Part shown: piece by piece, positions 1 through 7,466 of the stretch
Layout of the letters: each line of letters starts with the position of its first letter
Position numbering within the stretch: position 1 is the first letter of the stretch
NCBI GenBank assembly: GCA_020631315.1
Contig: JAHDHM010000005.1
Span: forward strand, 14,788-30,358
DNA length: 15,571 bases
Direction: 5' to 3'
Source of the DNA: Acidimicrobiales bacterium
GTDB taxonomy: Bacteria; Actinomycetota; Acidimicrobiia; Acidimicrobiales; Poriferisodaliceae
Translations under genes and position numbers: made by a program
The notes under the pieces: model-generated
Seen by the model: the letters and a program-made list of their open reading frames with translations, nothing else
Told to the model about the DNA's origin: nothing
Databases searched by the model: none

Positions 1-1363
1 AGCTCGCAGCGTTGTCCCAGAACTGCTCCGCGACACCGAGCCACAGCTTCGTCGTCAGGCCCAACGACTCCACGTCGATGCGTTCGTCGTTGCCGTGGAA
101 GCGCGAGCCGAACTCCTCGAACGTGACTCGTTCGCTGAGCAGTCCGGCGCCGTACGCGATGGCGCCCTTGTCTCGATAGAAGCGACTGTCGGTGCCGCCG
201 GTGGTCATCGTCGGCACCAGGCGGACACCGGGGTACTTCTCGCCGGCGAGGGTCTCGAGGGTCGACCACATCGGCGTGTCCATGGACGAGTTGGTCGATG
301 GGTCGTCGTGTATGCGGACCACCTCGACCCGTGCGGCCAGATCACCGAGTGCGGCACGCAGATGTGCGTCGACCGCGTCCGCTGTGTCGCCGGGCACGGT
401 GCGGATGTCGACGTCGAGTTCGACGTGGTCGGGGATCGTGTTGGCCTTCGTGCCGCCGTGGACGATGTTCGGCGAGAAGGTCGTGTGGGTGCAGGCGTGG
501 AGACGCGCTGCGATGCCGACGCTCTCGATCGAGTCGATCGCGTCGAAGACCCGCGCCGGGTCGAGCAGCGCAGCACGCATCTCGCCCTCGAAACCCATGG
601 CCTCGATCTGACCGGCCCAGGTCTCGGTGAGCACCGGGTTCGGGCGGTAGTCGACGAGACGGCGCACCACCTCTGAGGCGGTGACGATGGCGTTGTCGGC
701 CTTGAACGGGCGAGATCCGTGTCCCGGTGTGCCGTGGATCTTGAGTCGTCGCCAGGCGATGCCCTTCTCGGCCACGGTCATCAGCAGGCGCGGCTCGGGA
801 CCGTCGAGGGGGATGCCGCCGGATTCGGTGAGCACGTAGTCCGCTGCGATCGGGTCGTAGTCGTTCTTCGCGAACCAACCGGCGCCGTGCGTGCCGCCGG
901 CCTCCTCGTCGGCCACCGCGAAGTAGATGAGGTCACCCTTGGGGCGGAAGTCCGAGCGCACCAGGTGACGGAAGGCGACGGCCATCGACGACGTGAGGTT
1001 CAACATGTCGACGGCGCCTCGACCCCACACCTCACCGTCGACGAGCTCGCCGCCGAACGGGTCACGGGTCCAACCGTCCGGCGAGACGGGCACCACGTCG
1101 GTGTGGCCCATCCAGCACACCGACGGTGCATCGGGGTCGGTTCCCTCGATCCGCACGACGAGCGACTCACGCCCCGGAGTCGGCTCGTAGGTCTGGAACT
1201 CGACGCCCGGCCCCTCGAGGAAGCTGCGGAGCAGGTCGACGTTGCGGAACTCCTCACCTGACGCAGGCGTGCCGTCGTTGACGCACTTGTTGCGGATCAT
1301 CGCCTGCAACAGCTCGACGGTCTCGTGGGTCAGTGGATCGTTCGTGACGTCGGTGCCGCTCAT
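1..1363 (-). CDS. M20 family metallopeptidase (ArgE/DapE/ACY1-like), 3' end outside window
   Basis: Open from an ATG at 1363 to the window edge, 454 codons without a stop, about the usual length of an M20 dipeptidase or deacylase, so only a few residues are probably missing. The zinc-binding motif GHTDVVP lies at residues 86-92 (His87, Asp89). The catalytic and metal Glu pair is in VADEEAGG, with the two Glu at 153-154. A later GTPGHGSRPF stretch fits the start of the dimerisation domain. Family knowledge: these cytoplasmic enzymes use two zinc ions to hydrolyse peptide or N-acyl amide bonds. The substrate (N-acyl amino acid, dipeptide, succinyl-diaminopimelate) cannot be told from sequence. 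The ATG overlaps the stop of the upstream gene in an ATGA, so the two are probably co-translated. No signal peptide is seen. The family call is firm, the substrate open. Confidence 0.9.
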   Translation of the reverse strand, partial: MSGTDVTNDPLTHETVELLQAMIRNKCVNDGTPASGEEFRNVDLLRSFLEGPGVEFQTYEPTPGRESLVVRIEGTDPDAPSVCWMGHTDVVPVSPDGWTRDPFGGELVDGEVWGRGAVDMLNLTSSMAVAFRHLVRSDFRPKGDLIYFAVADEEAGGTHGAGWFAKNDYDPIAADYVLTESGGIPLDGPEPRLLMTVAEKGIAWRRLKIHGTPGHGSRPFKADNAIVTASEVVRRLVDYRPNPVLTETWAGQIEAMGFEGEMRAALLDPARVFDAIDSIESVGIAARLHACTHTTFSPNIVHGGTKANTIPDHVELDVDIRTVPGDTADAVDAHLRAALGDLAARVEVVRIHDDPSTNSSMDTPMWSTLETLAGEKYPGVRLVPTMTTGGTDSRFYRDKGAIAYGAGLLSERVTFEEFGSRFHGNDERIDVESLGLTTKLWLGVAEQFWDNAAS

Positions 1364-1932
1364 GGTCGCAGTCTTCCACCTCGGAAGGCTGCGACTCCGA
1401 GTCCGCCGGCCGCCACGACGGCGAGCGTGACCAACAGAAGCGTTCCTGCGCCCCTTCCGTCGCCGGGGTCGTCGAAGTCGCCGATGACTCCGGCCACCGG
1501 AGCCGTCTCCTTCAGCCCGAGTGCCGCGGCCTGGCTTCGTGCAGCGCTCGCCGACATGCTCTCGCAGTTGCCGCCACGCAACAGGCCGTCGTCGGTTTCG
1601 TGGAACACCACTGCGAGCTGGGCGCCCGGCTGATGGTCGAATCCGCACACGGAACCGCTGGACTCCGAGGCGATGACCACCTCGTCTGCGGTGTGCGGGC
1701 CGAGGAGCCAGCCGTCGACTCGGAAGCGGAACGGGACCAACAGCTCCTCGTCGGCCACACGCGGATCGTTGAGCAACTCGCCGACGAACATCGGGTCGCC
1801 GCGGTCCATCGCTGCGGCCACCGTGAGCTCCACGCACGAGCACGCCGCAGCGGGTGCTGTTCCGATCGCGATCCACGCCATCGCCGTCATGGCGACGACG
1901 AGGAGTCTCGCCGCCCATCGCTGTCGCCCCAT
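1360..1932 (-). CDS. Secreted, C-terminally anchored Cys-x-Cys protein, TIMP/NTR-like
   Basis: 190 aa from the ATG at 1932. Residues 1-30 form a signal peptide: a basic start, a hydrophobic core, then APAAA. Mature protein would begin with Cys-Ser-Cys (C31, C33). Two more cysteines, C96 in VCGF and C123 in GGNCES, bracket a short beta-rich stretch. A hydrophobic segment near 163-183 followed by an Arg-rich tail looks like a single C-terminal membrane anchor. An N-terminal CxC right after the signal peptide plus a later C...C pair is the layout of TIMP/NTR-type folds; this is resemblance, not proof. A lipoprotein is possible, but the residues before C31 are a poor lipobox. A GTG at 1962 would add 10 residues before the signal peptide, so the ATG is preferred; neither has a strong ribosome site. 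Its stop overlaps the M20 peptidase start. Function unknown. Confidence 0.7.
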   Translation of the reverse strand: MGRQRWAARLLVVAMTAMAWIAIGTAPAAACSCVELTVAAAMDRGDPMFVGELLNDPRVADEELLVPFRFRVDGWLLGPHTADEVVIASESSGSVCGFDHQPGAQLAVVFHETDDGLLRGGNCESMSASAARSQAAALGLKETAPVAGVIGDFDDPGDGRGAGTLLLVTLAVVAAGGLGVAAFRGGRLRP

Positions 1933-2028
1933 GGACACGAGTGTCGCGTGAAGGACGTCCACAGACGCAGCGGTAGGGTCCGACCCGAGCGCATGGCGTC
2001 CGTGATCGCGGATGACACAGACCGACTC

Positions 2029-2035
2029 GGGGGAG
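2029..2035 (+). promoter_or_regulatory. Ribosome binding site deciding a GTG start
   Basis: GGGGGAG lies 7 bases before the GTG at 2043. It supports this non-ATG start for the SDR gene. Confidence 0.6.
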
Positions 2036-2042
2036 ATCAGCA

Positions 2043-2837
2043 GTGGAACTGAAGGATCGCATCACGGTCATCACCGGTGCCGGGAGCGGCATCGGACGCG
2101 ACACCGCCAAGGCGTTCGCTCGTGAGGGGGTGCGCCTGGTCGTCGTCACGGATCTCGACGAGGCGAAGGCGCAGGCCGTCGCCGCGGACATCGGTGACCA
2201 GGCGATCGGCGTGGCCCTCGACGTCAGTGACGGTGACGCCATCGAAGCGCTGTGCCGACGCATCGAGGACGAGCACGGCCCGATCGACGTCTTCTTCTCG
2301 AATGCGGGCTACGGCCACCGAGGTGGCCTCGACCTCACCCCCGAGGACTGGCAGAAGATGATGGACGTGCACTTCACGTCGCACCTCCACGCAGCACGCG
2401 CACTGGTGCCGTCGATGGAGGCACGTGGTGAGGGCTACCTGTTCAGCACCGCGTCGGCCGCCGGGCTGCTGACCCAGATCGACTCAGGTCCGTACGCGGT
2501 GTCGAAGGCAGCGGCGGTGGCGTTCGCGGAGTGGCTCGCGATCAACCACGGGCCCAACGGCGTGAGGGTTTCGGTCCTGTGCCCGCAGGCGGTCCGCACG
2601 AACATCATCGGCGACGATCTGTCCGTCTGGGACGAGGGCAACCAAGCCGCCGTCGATGGAGTCCTGCTGCCCGAGGTGGTCGCCGACATGGTCGTCGACA
2701 CGATCCGCGACGAGCGGTTCCTGCTGCTGCCCCACGAGCAGGTCTCGACCTACATGCAGCGCAAGGCGACAGATCCGGAGCGCTGGATCGGCGGCATGCA
2801 GAAGATGAAGGTCCGCCTCGAACAGCTTGAGGGCTGA
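2043..2837 (+). CDS. SDR family NAD(P)-dependent oxidoreductase
   Basis: 264 aa, the size of a classical short-chain dehydrogenase/reductase. The Rossmann glycine motif TGAGSGIG is at residues 11-18. Asp37 at the end of the second strand (VVVTDLDE) favours NAD over NADP. DV at 60-61, the NAG motif at 87-89, catalytic Ser138 and the YxxxK pair Tyr151/Lys155 are all present. The position normally held by the structural catalytic Asn is His110 (DVHFTSH), a known but less common variant. Family role: cytoplasmic oxidation or reduction of an alcohol/ketone; the substrate is not predictable, though neighbouring acyl-CoA genes suggest lipids. The start is GTG with a good ribosome site. The gene converges with the acyl-CoA synthetase, with 15 bases between the two stops, and is divergent from the Cys-x-Cys protein across an 80-110 base gap that should hold both promoters. 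Confidence 0.88.
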   Translation: MELKDRITVITGAGSGIGRDTAKAFAREGVRLVVVTDLDEAKAQAVAADIGDQAIGVALDVSDGDAIEALCRRIEDEHGPIDVFFSNAGYGHRGGLDLTPEDWQKMMDVHFTSHLHAARALVPSMEARGEGYLFSTASAAGLLTQIDSGPYAVSKAAAVAFAEWLAINHGPNGVRVSVLCPQAVRTNIIGDDLSVWDEGNQAAVDGVLLPEVVADMVVDTIRDERFLLLPHEQVSTYMQRKATDPERWIGGMQKMKVRLEQLEG

Positions 2838-2852
2838 GCGAGCGAGTGGCAG

Positions 2853-4415
2853 CTAGACGATCGTGCTGTCGGTCTTGCCCCAGTAGCGGTCGCGCAGCAG
2901 CCGCTTGTAGAGCTTGCCGGTGGGCAGGCGGGGCAGCTCGGCTTCGAAGTCGACCGACTTCGGGCACTTGAAGTGGGCGATGTGCTCACGGGCGTAGGCG
3001 ATCAGGTCGGCCGCGAGCTCGTCGCTTCCGTCGACGCCGGGGATCGGCTGCACCACGGCCTTGACCTGTTCGCCCATGTCCTGGTCCGGCACACCGAACA
3101 CGGCGACGTCGGCGACCGACGGGTGCCCGATCAGGCAGTCCTCCACCTCTTGGGGGTAGATGTTCACCCCACCCGAGATGATCATGTGGGCCTTGCGGTC
3201 GGTGAGGAACAGGTAGCCGTCCTCGTCGACGTAGCCCACGTCGCCGAGTGTCGTGCGGCCTCCGGGGAGTGACGCATCGGCCGTCTTCTCTGGGGCGTTG
3301 TGGTATTCGAAGTGCCCTGCACCGCTGAAGTACACGCCGCCGATCTCGCCGGGTGGCAGGTCCTCGCCGTCGGGTCCGACGATGTGCAGGTTGCCTCGCA
3401 TGATGCGCCCGACCGAGCCGGGCTTGCGCAGCCACTGCTCGCTGTCGATGAACGTCGCGCCGTTGCCCTCCGTACCGGCGTAGTACTCCGAGATGAGCGG
3501 TCCCCACCACTCGATCATCTGACGCTTCACGTCCACGGGGCAGGGTGCCGCCGCATGAAAGGCGACCCGCAGCGCGGACAGGTCGAAGCTCGAGCGCTCC
3601 TGCTCGTCGAGCTTCAGCATGCGCACGAACATCGTCGGAACGAACTGGGCGTGGGTGACGTGATGGTCCTGCATGGCGCGCAGGCAACCGACCGGATCGA
3701 ACTTCTCCAGGATGACCAGCGTCCCGCCGACGCGGTGCACCGCGGTCGAGAACGCCAGCGGGGCGGCGTGATACATCGGCGCCGGGGACAGGTAGATCAT
3801 GTCCTCGGAGTACTGGTACGCCGGGATGGTGTAGCTCGTCATCCGCACGTCGAGCTCGTCGAGTGCGTGCTCAGGCAGCGGCCGCTTGATCCCCTTGGGG
3901 CGGCCGGTGGTGCCCGACGAGTACAACATCGCCTGTCCCGGACGAGCGTCGTCGACCGGCGTCGTCGGGTGCTCGGCGATGGCGGTCTCGTAGGACTCCC
4001 AACGGTCGCCGTCGACCCGCTCGTCGTCGCCCACGACGAGCCAGCGGGTCGCGCTCGGTGTCGTGGCCCGGTCGATGGCGTCGGCGATGTCGAGTCGGGC
4101 GGTCGAGGTCACGACCACCTGGCTCTCGGAATCCTCGACGATGTAGGCGACCTCAGGTGCCGACAGGTAGCTGTTGATCGCCGTCACGTAGAGCCCGCTG
4201 CGTAGCGCGGCCCACACGACCTCCATGTAGTGGAGCTGGTTCTCCATGAACACGGCGATGTGATCGCCTGGCTCGAGGCCGTGAGCCCGGCACAGCTGGG
4301 CGAGCTGGTTCGACCGCTCGTCGAGCTCGCCGTAACTCTGCGTCGCCCCTGATCCGGCCATCACGACCGCCGGATGATCCGGCCGCGTTCGCGCGATCTC
4401 CCCTGGATAGGCCAC
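2853..4415 (-). CDS. Acyl-CoA synthetase, FadD-type AMP-forming ligase
   Basis: 520 aa from a GTG at 4415, preceded by a strong GGGGGAGG ribosome site about 6 bases upstream. ANL-superfamily motifs are in order: the phosphate-binding YSSGTTGRPKG at 165-175, YYAGTEG at 311-317, GDVGYVDEDGYLFLTDRK at 391-408 (the ATP-ribose Asp and hinge region), GGVNIYPQEVE at 415-425, and PTGK with the C-terminal catalytic Lys501. The reaction is a carboxylic acid plus ATP to an acyl-adenylate, then thioester formation with CoA, in the cytoplasm. The beginning (AYPGEIARTRPDHPAVVM) and overall length resemble actinobacterial FadD proteins acting on fatty or steroid side-chain acids; this is inference. The open frame continues far upstream to about 5255, but that part is antisense to the dioxygenase gene and not protein-like. 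The substrate is undetermined. Confidence 0.92.
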   Translation of the reverse strand: MAYPGEIARTRPDHPAVVMAGSGATQSYGELDERSNQLAQLCRAHGLEPGDHIAVFMENQLHYMEVVWAALRSGLYVTAINSYLSAPEVAYIVEDSESQVVVTSTARLDIADAIDRATTPSATRWLVVGDDERVDGDRWESYETAIAEHPTTPVDDARPGQAMLYSSGTTGRPKGIKRPLPEHALDELDVRMTSYTIPAYQYSEDMIYLSPAPMYHAAPLAFSTAVHRVGGTLVILEKFDPVGCLRAMQDHHVTHAQFVPTMFVRMLKLDEQERSSFDLSALRVAFHAAAPCPVDVKRQMIEWWGPLISEYYAGTEGNGATFIDSEQWLRKPGSVGRIMRGNLHIVGPDGEDLPPGEIGGVYFSGAGHFEYHNAPEKTADASLPGGRTTLGDVGYVDEDGYLFLTDRKAHMIISGGVNIYPQEVEDCLIGHPSVADVAVFGVPDQDMGEQVKAVVQPIPGVDGSDELAADLIAYAREHIAHFKCPKSVDFEAELPRLPTGKLYKRLLRDRYWGKTDSTIV

Positions 4416-4421
4416 GTCGTT

Positions 4422-4429
4422 CCTCCCCC
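4422..4429 (-). promoter_or_regulatory. Strong ribosome binding site for the acyl-CoA synthetase
   Basis: On the minus strand GGGGGAGG stands just upstream of GTG at 4415. It settles the start of the synthetase against the much longer open frame. Confidence 0.65.
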
Positions 4430-4536
4430 TGACGAGTACCCGAGCCGACCGTATCCCGAAGGCGGGTGCCGACGCCCGTCGAACCGTCTCCGACTCGCGC
4501 TCAAGCGAACGGCCCGATCCGCCGATCACTGCCGGT
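4430..4536. other. Intergenic stretch upstream of the acyl-CoA synthetase
   Basis: About 110 bases between the synthetase ribosome site and the orphan pilin start. It must contain the synthetase promoter on the minus strand and whatever drives the pilin on the plus strand. I could not recognise a clear -35/-10 pair for either. Confidence 0.3.
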
Positions 4537-4701
4537 GTGAGAAGGCAATCGTGTGTCGATGCCGTTCCACGGCGGGGTGCGAACGAGACAGGATCCGTGT
4601 CAGCGGAGTACGTGATGATCGCGTCGGGAGTCGCTGCAGCGATCCTCGTCGCCGTCAGCGCGTTCGGAGAACGGGTGGCGGCATTGTTCACCCTGGGATA
4701 G
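4537..4701 (+). CDS. Orphan Flp-like (type IVb) prepilin
   Basis: 54 aa from a GTG at 4537 to the TAG at 4699-4701, the same length as the Flp pilin at 9844-10008. The sequence has a basic leader, then ETG, then SVSAEYVMIASGVAAAILVAV and the tail FGERVAALFTLG. This matches the class III prepilin pattern: Gly at -1, Glu at +5, Tyr at +6, then a hydrophobic helix. Aligned without gaps to the mature Tad-locus pilin, 16 of 35 positions are identical by hand count, including V-x-AEY and R-x-x-ALF. Expected role: cleavage by a prepilin peptidase, then membrane insertion or assembly into Flp fibres. The start is the weakest point: no clear ribosome site, and the leader has rare AGA/AGG codons, whereas the mature part has G/C-rich third positions. 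It lies alone on the plus strand between two minus-strand genes, with its stop 9 bases from the end of the dioxygenase gene. Confidence 0.72.
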   Translation: MRRQSCVDAVPRRGANETGSVSAEYVMIASGVAAAILVAVSAFGERVAALFTLG

Positions 4702-4710
4702 CTCCGCGGT

Positions 4711-5535
4711 TCAGAGCAGGGTCGTCGGATCCTCGCCGTGCTGGAGTCCGATGAGTCCGCCGGACGGGCTGCGCGCCGGCGTGTACCCCAACAACCGCTG
4801 GACCAGCGGTGACGCCGACGCGACCTGGCTCCGCTCGACGTTGAGGTAGTTGTTCTCGACCGTCCGCAGCCAGTCAGCGCAGTAGGACAGCGACACGACC
4901 CGGCGACGCCGGTCCGTGTCGTTCGCCCCGCCGCGGTGCACCACGTCGCCACGGAACATGACGGCGTCGCCTGGTGCCAGCGTCGCCCGAGTCCATTCGC
5001 GGTCGACGACCCTGCGGTCGCGATCCCAGCGGTGGCTTCCCGGAGCGATCCAGGTCGCGCCGTTGTCGAGGGTGGTCTCGTCGATCGCCACGATCGCGTT
5101 GACGATGATCGGGTCGTGGTCCGCGAGGGTCGGCCACGAATCGGTGTCACGGTGCGGGAACTGGGCCGGTTCGCCGGCCCCGATCTCGATGTACTCCGCA
5201 GCGTTGAGCTGCATTCCGCCGGAGGTGATCGTGCGGTCGGCCCAGGCGACGACACGCTCGTCGGCGATCATCGCCTCGGACGACGGCGCCACGTTCAACA
5301 ATCCGTGCAGGCGGCGGGTGCGATGCCCCAGGAAGCGGTCGTAGCCGGCGTCGCCGGTGTCGGGCAGGCCGACCGTGTCGCCCGAGGCGATGTGTTCGTC
5401 GACCTCGGCGGCGAAGCGTTCGATCGTCGCTGCATCGAACAGGCCTCGCACGATCGCCCCACCGTCGTCGGCGACATCGCGGTCGACGGCATCCCAATCG
5501 ACGGTTTCGGCTTCGTGGACGGCGAGCTGCGGCAT
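4711..5535 (-). CDS. Phytanoyl-CoA dioxygenase (PhyH) family protein
   Basis: 274 aa from ATG at 5535. The Fe(II)-binding facial triad is visible: HxD as His128 and Asp130 in FPHRDTD, and the distal His200 in GDVVHRGGAND. The stretch NGATWIAPGSHRWD before it is typical of PhyH-type enzymes, and the Arg run at 209-212 is placed to hold the 2-oxoglutarate carboxylate. Family role: 2-oxoglutarate and O2 dependent hydroxylation of a small molecule, often branched acyl-CoA, ectoine or other metabolites; the actual substrate is unknown. No signal peptide, so cytoplasmic. It is divergent from the SDR at 5601 with 65 bases between starts. It lies upstream of the acyl-CoA synthetase on the same strand, but about 295 bases containing the orphan pilin gene separate them, so a shared transcript is uncertain. 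No strong ribosome site was seen. Confidence 0.87.
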   Translation of the reverse strand: MPQLAVHEAETVDWDAVDRDVADDGGAIVRGLFDAATIERFAAEVDEHIASGDTVGLPDTGDAGYDRFLGHRTRRLHGLLNVAPSSEAMIADERVVAWADRTITSGGMQLNAAEYIEIGAGEPAQFPHRDTDSWPTLADHDPIIVNAIVAIDETTLDNGATWIAPGSHRWDRDRRVVDREWTRATLAPGDAVMFRGDVVHRGGANDTDRRRRVVSLSYCADWLRTVENNYLNVERSQVASASPLVQRLLGYTPARSPSGGLIGLQHGEDPTTLL

Positions 5536-5600
5536 GGCCCGAGTCCATCACGCCGACGGGCGTCCCGCTAGCTTCGAGCCACCACGTCCGAGGGGGAGAG

Positions 5601-6485
5601 ATGTCCGGATCCAGCACCAGCGTCACTGGCGGCGTCGCCGTCGTCACCGGCACGAGCACGGGTATCGGCTTCGCCACGGCGCTCCATCTGGCCCGCAACG
5701 GGTTCACCGTGCACGCCGGCATGCGCAACCTCGCGAAATCAGGTCCGCTGGAGGAAGCAGCGGCCGCCGAGTCGCTGCCGGTCCACGTCGTCCAACTCGA
5801 CATCACCGACCAGGCCTCGTGCGATGCGGCCTTCGCATCGATCGGCGACGTCGACCTGCTGGTCAACAACGCAGGCATCGGCGGCGCATCGCCACTCGAG
5901 CTCACTCCCGAGGACGAGCATCGCCAGATGTTCGAGACCAACTACTTCGGTGCGATCCGCTGCATCCAGGCCGTACTGCCCTCGATGCGCGAACGCACGA
6001 CGGGTTGCATCGTGAACATCACCTCGGCGGTCGGCCTCATTCCCACGCCGAACCAGATCCCGTACTCCGCGTCGAAGTGGGCCCTGGAGTGTGCTGGGGA
6101 GGCGCTCGCCCACGAGGTGCGTCGCTTCGGCATCAGGGTCGTGAACGTCGAACCCGGCGTCATCATGACCAACATCTTCGAGAACTCCGCCGAGCAGACC
6201 CGCTACGACAAGGAGTCGCCGTACCAGCCCGTCATGCGACGCAACGGCAAGATCTTCATGGCCGGATTCGCGAGGGCGGTGCAGCCCGAGGTGGTCGCCG
6301 AGACGATCCTCGAGGCTGCGTCGACCGAGGACTACCAGCTGCGTTGGCCGGTCGGCCCGGACGCAGAGGGCATGTTCGCCGCCCGGTTCAAGATGCCGTC
6401 CGAGGCCTTCATCGAGATGGGCGACGACATCTCCGACGAGGAGTACAACGCCTTGTTCCTCGACTGGTTCGGCACCCAGCTCTGA
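5601..6485 (+). CDS. SDR family oxidoreductase
   Basis: 294 aa, a classical-type short-chain dehydrogenase with a somewhat long C-terminus. TGTSTGIG is at 16-23, LDITD at 66-70, NNAG at 89-92, Asn114 in the ETNYFG motif, catalytic Ser142 in NITSAVG, and Tyr155-x3-Lys159 in PYSASKWALE. There is no acidic residue at the end of strand two; GMRN with Arg42 there suggests NADP(H) preference. The full tetrad Asn/Ser/Tyr/Lys is intact, so it should be active. The C-terminal third (SPYQPVMRRNGK, PEVVAETILEA) resembles SDRs acting on lipid or retinol/steroid-like alcohols, but the substrate is not determined. The ATG follows an AGGGGGAGAG run that acts as ribosome site at short spacing. It is transcribed divergently from the dioxygenase and ends 19 bases from the convergent DUF1295 gene. 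Confidence 0.9.
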   Translation: MSGSSTSVTGGVAVVTGTSTGIGFATALHLARNGFTVHAGMRNLAKSGPLEEAAAAESLPVHVVQLDITDQASCDAAFASIGDVDLLVNNAGIGGASPLELTPEDEHRQMFETNYFGAIRCIQAVLPSMRERTTGCIVNITSAVGLIPTPNQIPYSASKWALECAGEALAHEVRRFGIRVVNVEPGVIMTNIFENSAEQTRYDKESPYQPVMRRNGKIFMAGFARAVQPEVVAETILEAASTEDYQLRWPVGPDAEGMFAARFKMPSEAFIEMGDDISDEEYNALFLDWFGTQL

Positions 6486-6487
6486 CG

Positions 6488-6515
6488 AGAAGACGCTGCG
6501 CCGCTCAGCGCTTCT
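6488..6515. terminator. Hairpin between convergent genes, candidate bidirectional terminator
   Basis: AGAAG-a-CGCTG pairs with CAGCGCTTCT across a 7-base loop: 10 base pairs with one bulged A. It sits just after the SDR stop and overlaps the last codons of the convergent DUF1295 gene. It ends in CTTCTT, with A/T at the outer ends but no true T tract, so it is only a candidate. Confidence 0.4.
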
Positions 6516-7377
6516 TGGGCGGGCGGGGGACGAGTGCCGGGGTCGACTCGAAGTAGGCCATGAACTCGGGATCGTCACCCCACCGCTTCAGCGAACGGCG
6601 CGTGAGCATCGGGATGCCGCTGATCCGGGTGAGCAGCACGAACACGAAGACCGGCGAGATCAACGTGACGTACTGCCATCCGTCCATCACCGGCAGAGCG
6701 ATCAACGCGATGCCGGTCCACAGCGTGATCTCACCGAAGTAGTTGGGGTGGCGTGACCAGGCCCACAACCCGACGGTGATGAACTTGCCCTGGTTGGCAG
6801 GGTCAGCTCGAAACGCCGACTTCTGACGGTCGGCGGCGACCTCGATCGCGAAGCCGGCCACCCAGACGACGAGGCCGACGATCGCCAGTGCGTCGAAGTC
6901 CTTCGGCGCGTCGGTCGTGAGCGCGACGAGACCGGCAGCCAAGGTCAGGAACACCCACAGGCCCTGCAGGGTCCACGTCATGAGGAACTGCAGCGGGTTG
7001 GTCTTGATCCGGTCGAAACGCCCGTCTTTGCCGTCTCTGCGGATGCGCAGGAACAGGAACGATCCGAGACGGGCGGCCCAGATCCACACGAGGACCGCGA
7101 CGAGGACCGAGCGGGCGTCGCGGGTGTCACTCGCCAGCAGGCCGACGGCGGCGACGGTGATGTAGGTGAGTGAGCCGGTGAGGTCGAAGTAGTGCTCCGT
7201 CTGGGCCAACTGGGAGGGGACGTACACCAACCAGTTCACGACGAAGGCGATCAACCCGCAGAGCGCGAAGAGCGTGAGCGGTCCCGCATCGACGCTGTTC
7301 GTCCCGCCCGCAGCGGCGAGCCCGACAGCGAGCAGGAGGATGACGGCGATCGAGGCGAGGGACTTGGACGGTGCCAT
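6505..7377 (-). CDS. DUF1295 membrane protein, steroid 5-alpha-reductase C-terminal-like
   Basis: 290 aa with about seven hydrophobic segments (roughly 8-24, 34-53, 70-83, 90-110, 133-155, 164-182, 217-250), so an integral membrane protein. The diagnostic stretch GLWAWSRHPNYFGE is at 203-216 near the C-terminus, followed by a hydrophobic pair and RISGIPMLTRR. This is the signature of DUF1295 proteins, which are related to steroid 5-alpha reductases and isoprenylcysteine methyltransferases and bind NADPH or SAM near that motif. The reaction is unknown; reduction of an enone-type lipid is a family-based guess. Start ATG at 7377, divergent from the crotonase gene (about 90 bases apart). The C-terminus is basic (PPKKR). 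The size is typical of the family. Confidence 0.88.
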   Translation of the reverse strand: MAPSKSLASIAVILLLAVGLAAAGGTNSVDAGPLTLFALCGLIAFVVNWLVYVPSQLAQTEHYFDLTGSLTYITVAAVGLLASDTRDARSVLVAVLVWIWAARLGSFLFLRIRRDGKDGRFDRIKTNPLQFLMTWTLQGLWVFLTLAAGLVALTTDAPKDFDALAIVGLVVWVAGFAIEVAADRQKSAFRADPANQGKFITVGLWAWSRHPNYFGEITLWTGIALIALPVMDGWQYVTLISPVFVFVLLTRISGIPMLTRRSLKRWGDDPEFMAYFESTPALVPRPPKKR

Positions 7378-7466
7378 GTGACTGGTCTATCCGACCTGTC
7401 GGCCGACCGCGTAGCTCCGGACGGACGCGTGCGACGATCGTTGCCGGACGGCGCGAGACTCTCGAC

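Noticed and set aside
1933..1962. GTG start 10 codons upstream for the Cys-x-Cys protein
   Set aside because: Puts extra residues before an otherwise normal signal peptide; ATG 1932 is preferred, though not proven.
2831..2856. Possible terminator between the convergent SDR and synthetase genes
   Set aside because: Only a 4-bp GCTG/CAGC pairing could be found in the 15-base gap.
3300..4205. Long plus-strand open frame antisense to the acyl-CoA synthetase
   Set aside because: Typical high-GC shadow frame, His/Arg/Asp-rich, opposite a gene with full ANL motifs.
4374..4754. Plus-strand open frame of 126 codons across the gap between synthetase and dioxygenase
   Set aside because: Arg/Cys-rich, no domain likeness; it covers the orphan pilin in a different frame, and the pilin frame has the recognisable protein.
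4416..5255. Long in-frame extension upstream of the acyl-CoA synthetase on the minus strand (280 more codons)
   Set aside because: It overlaps the dioxygenase gene on the same strand in another frame, reads as Arg/Ser/Thr-rich low-complexity sequence, and a strong ribosome site marks GTG 4415 as the start.
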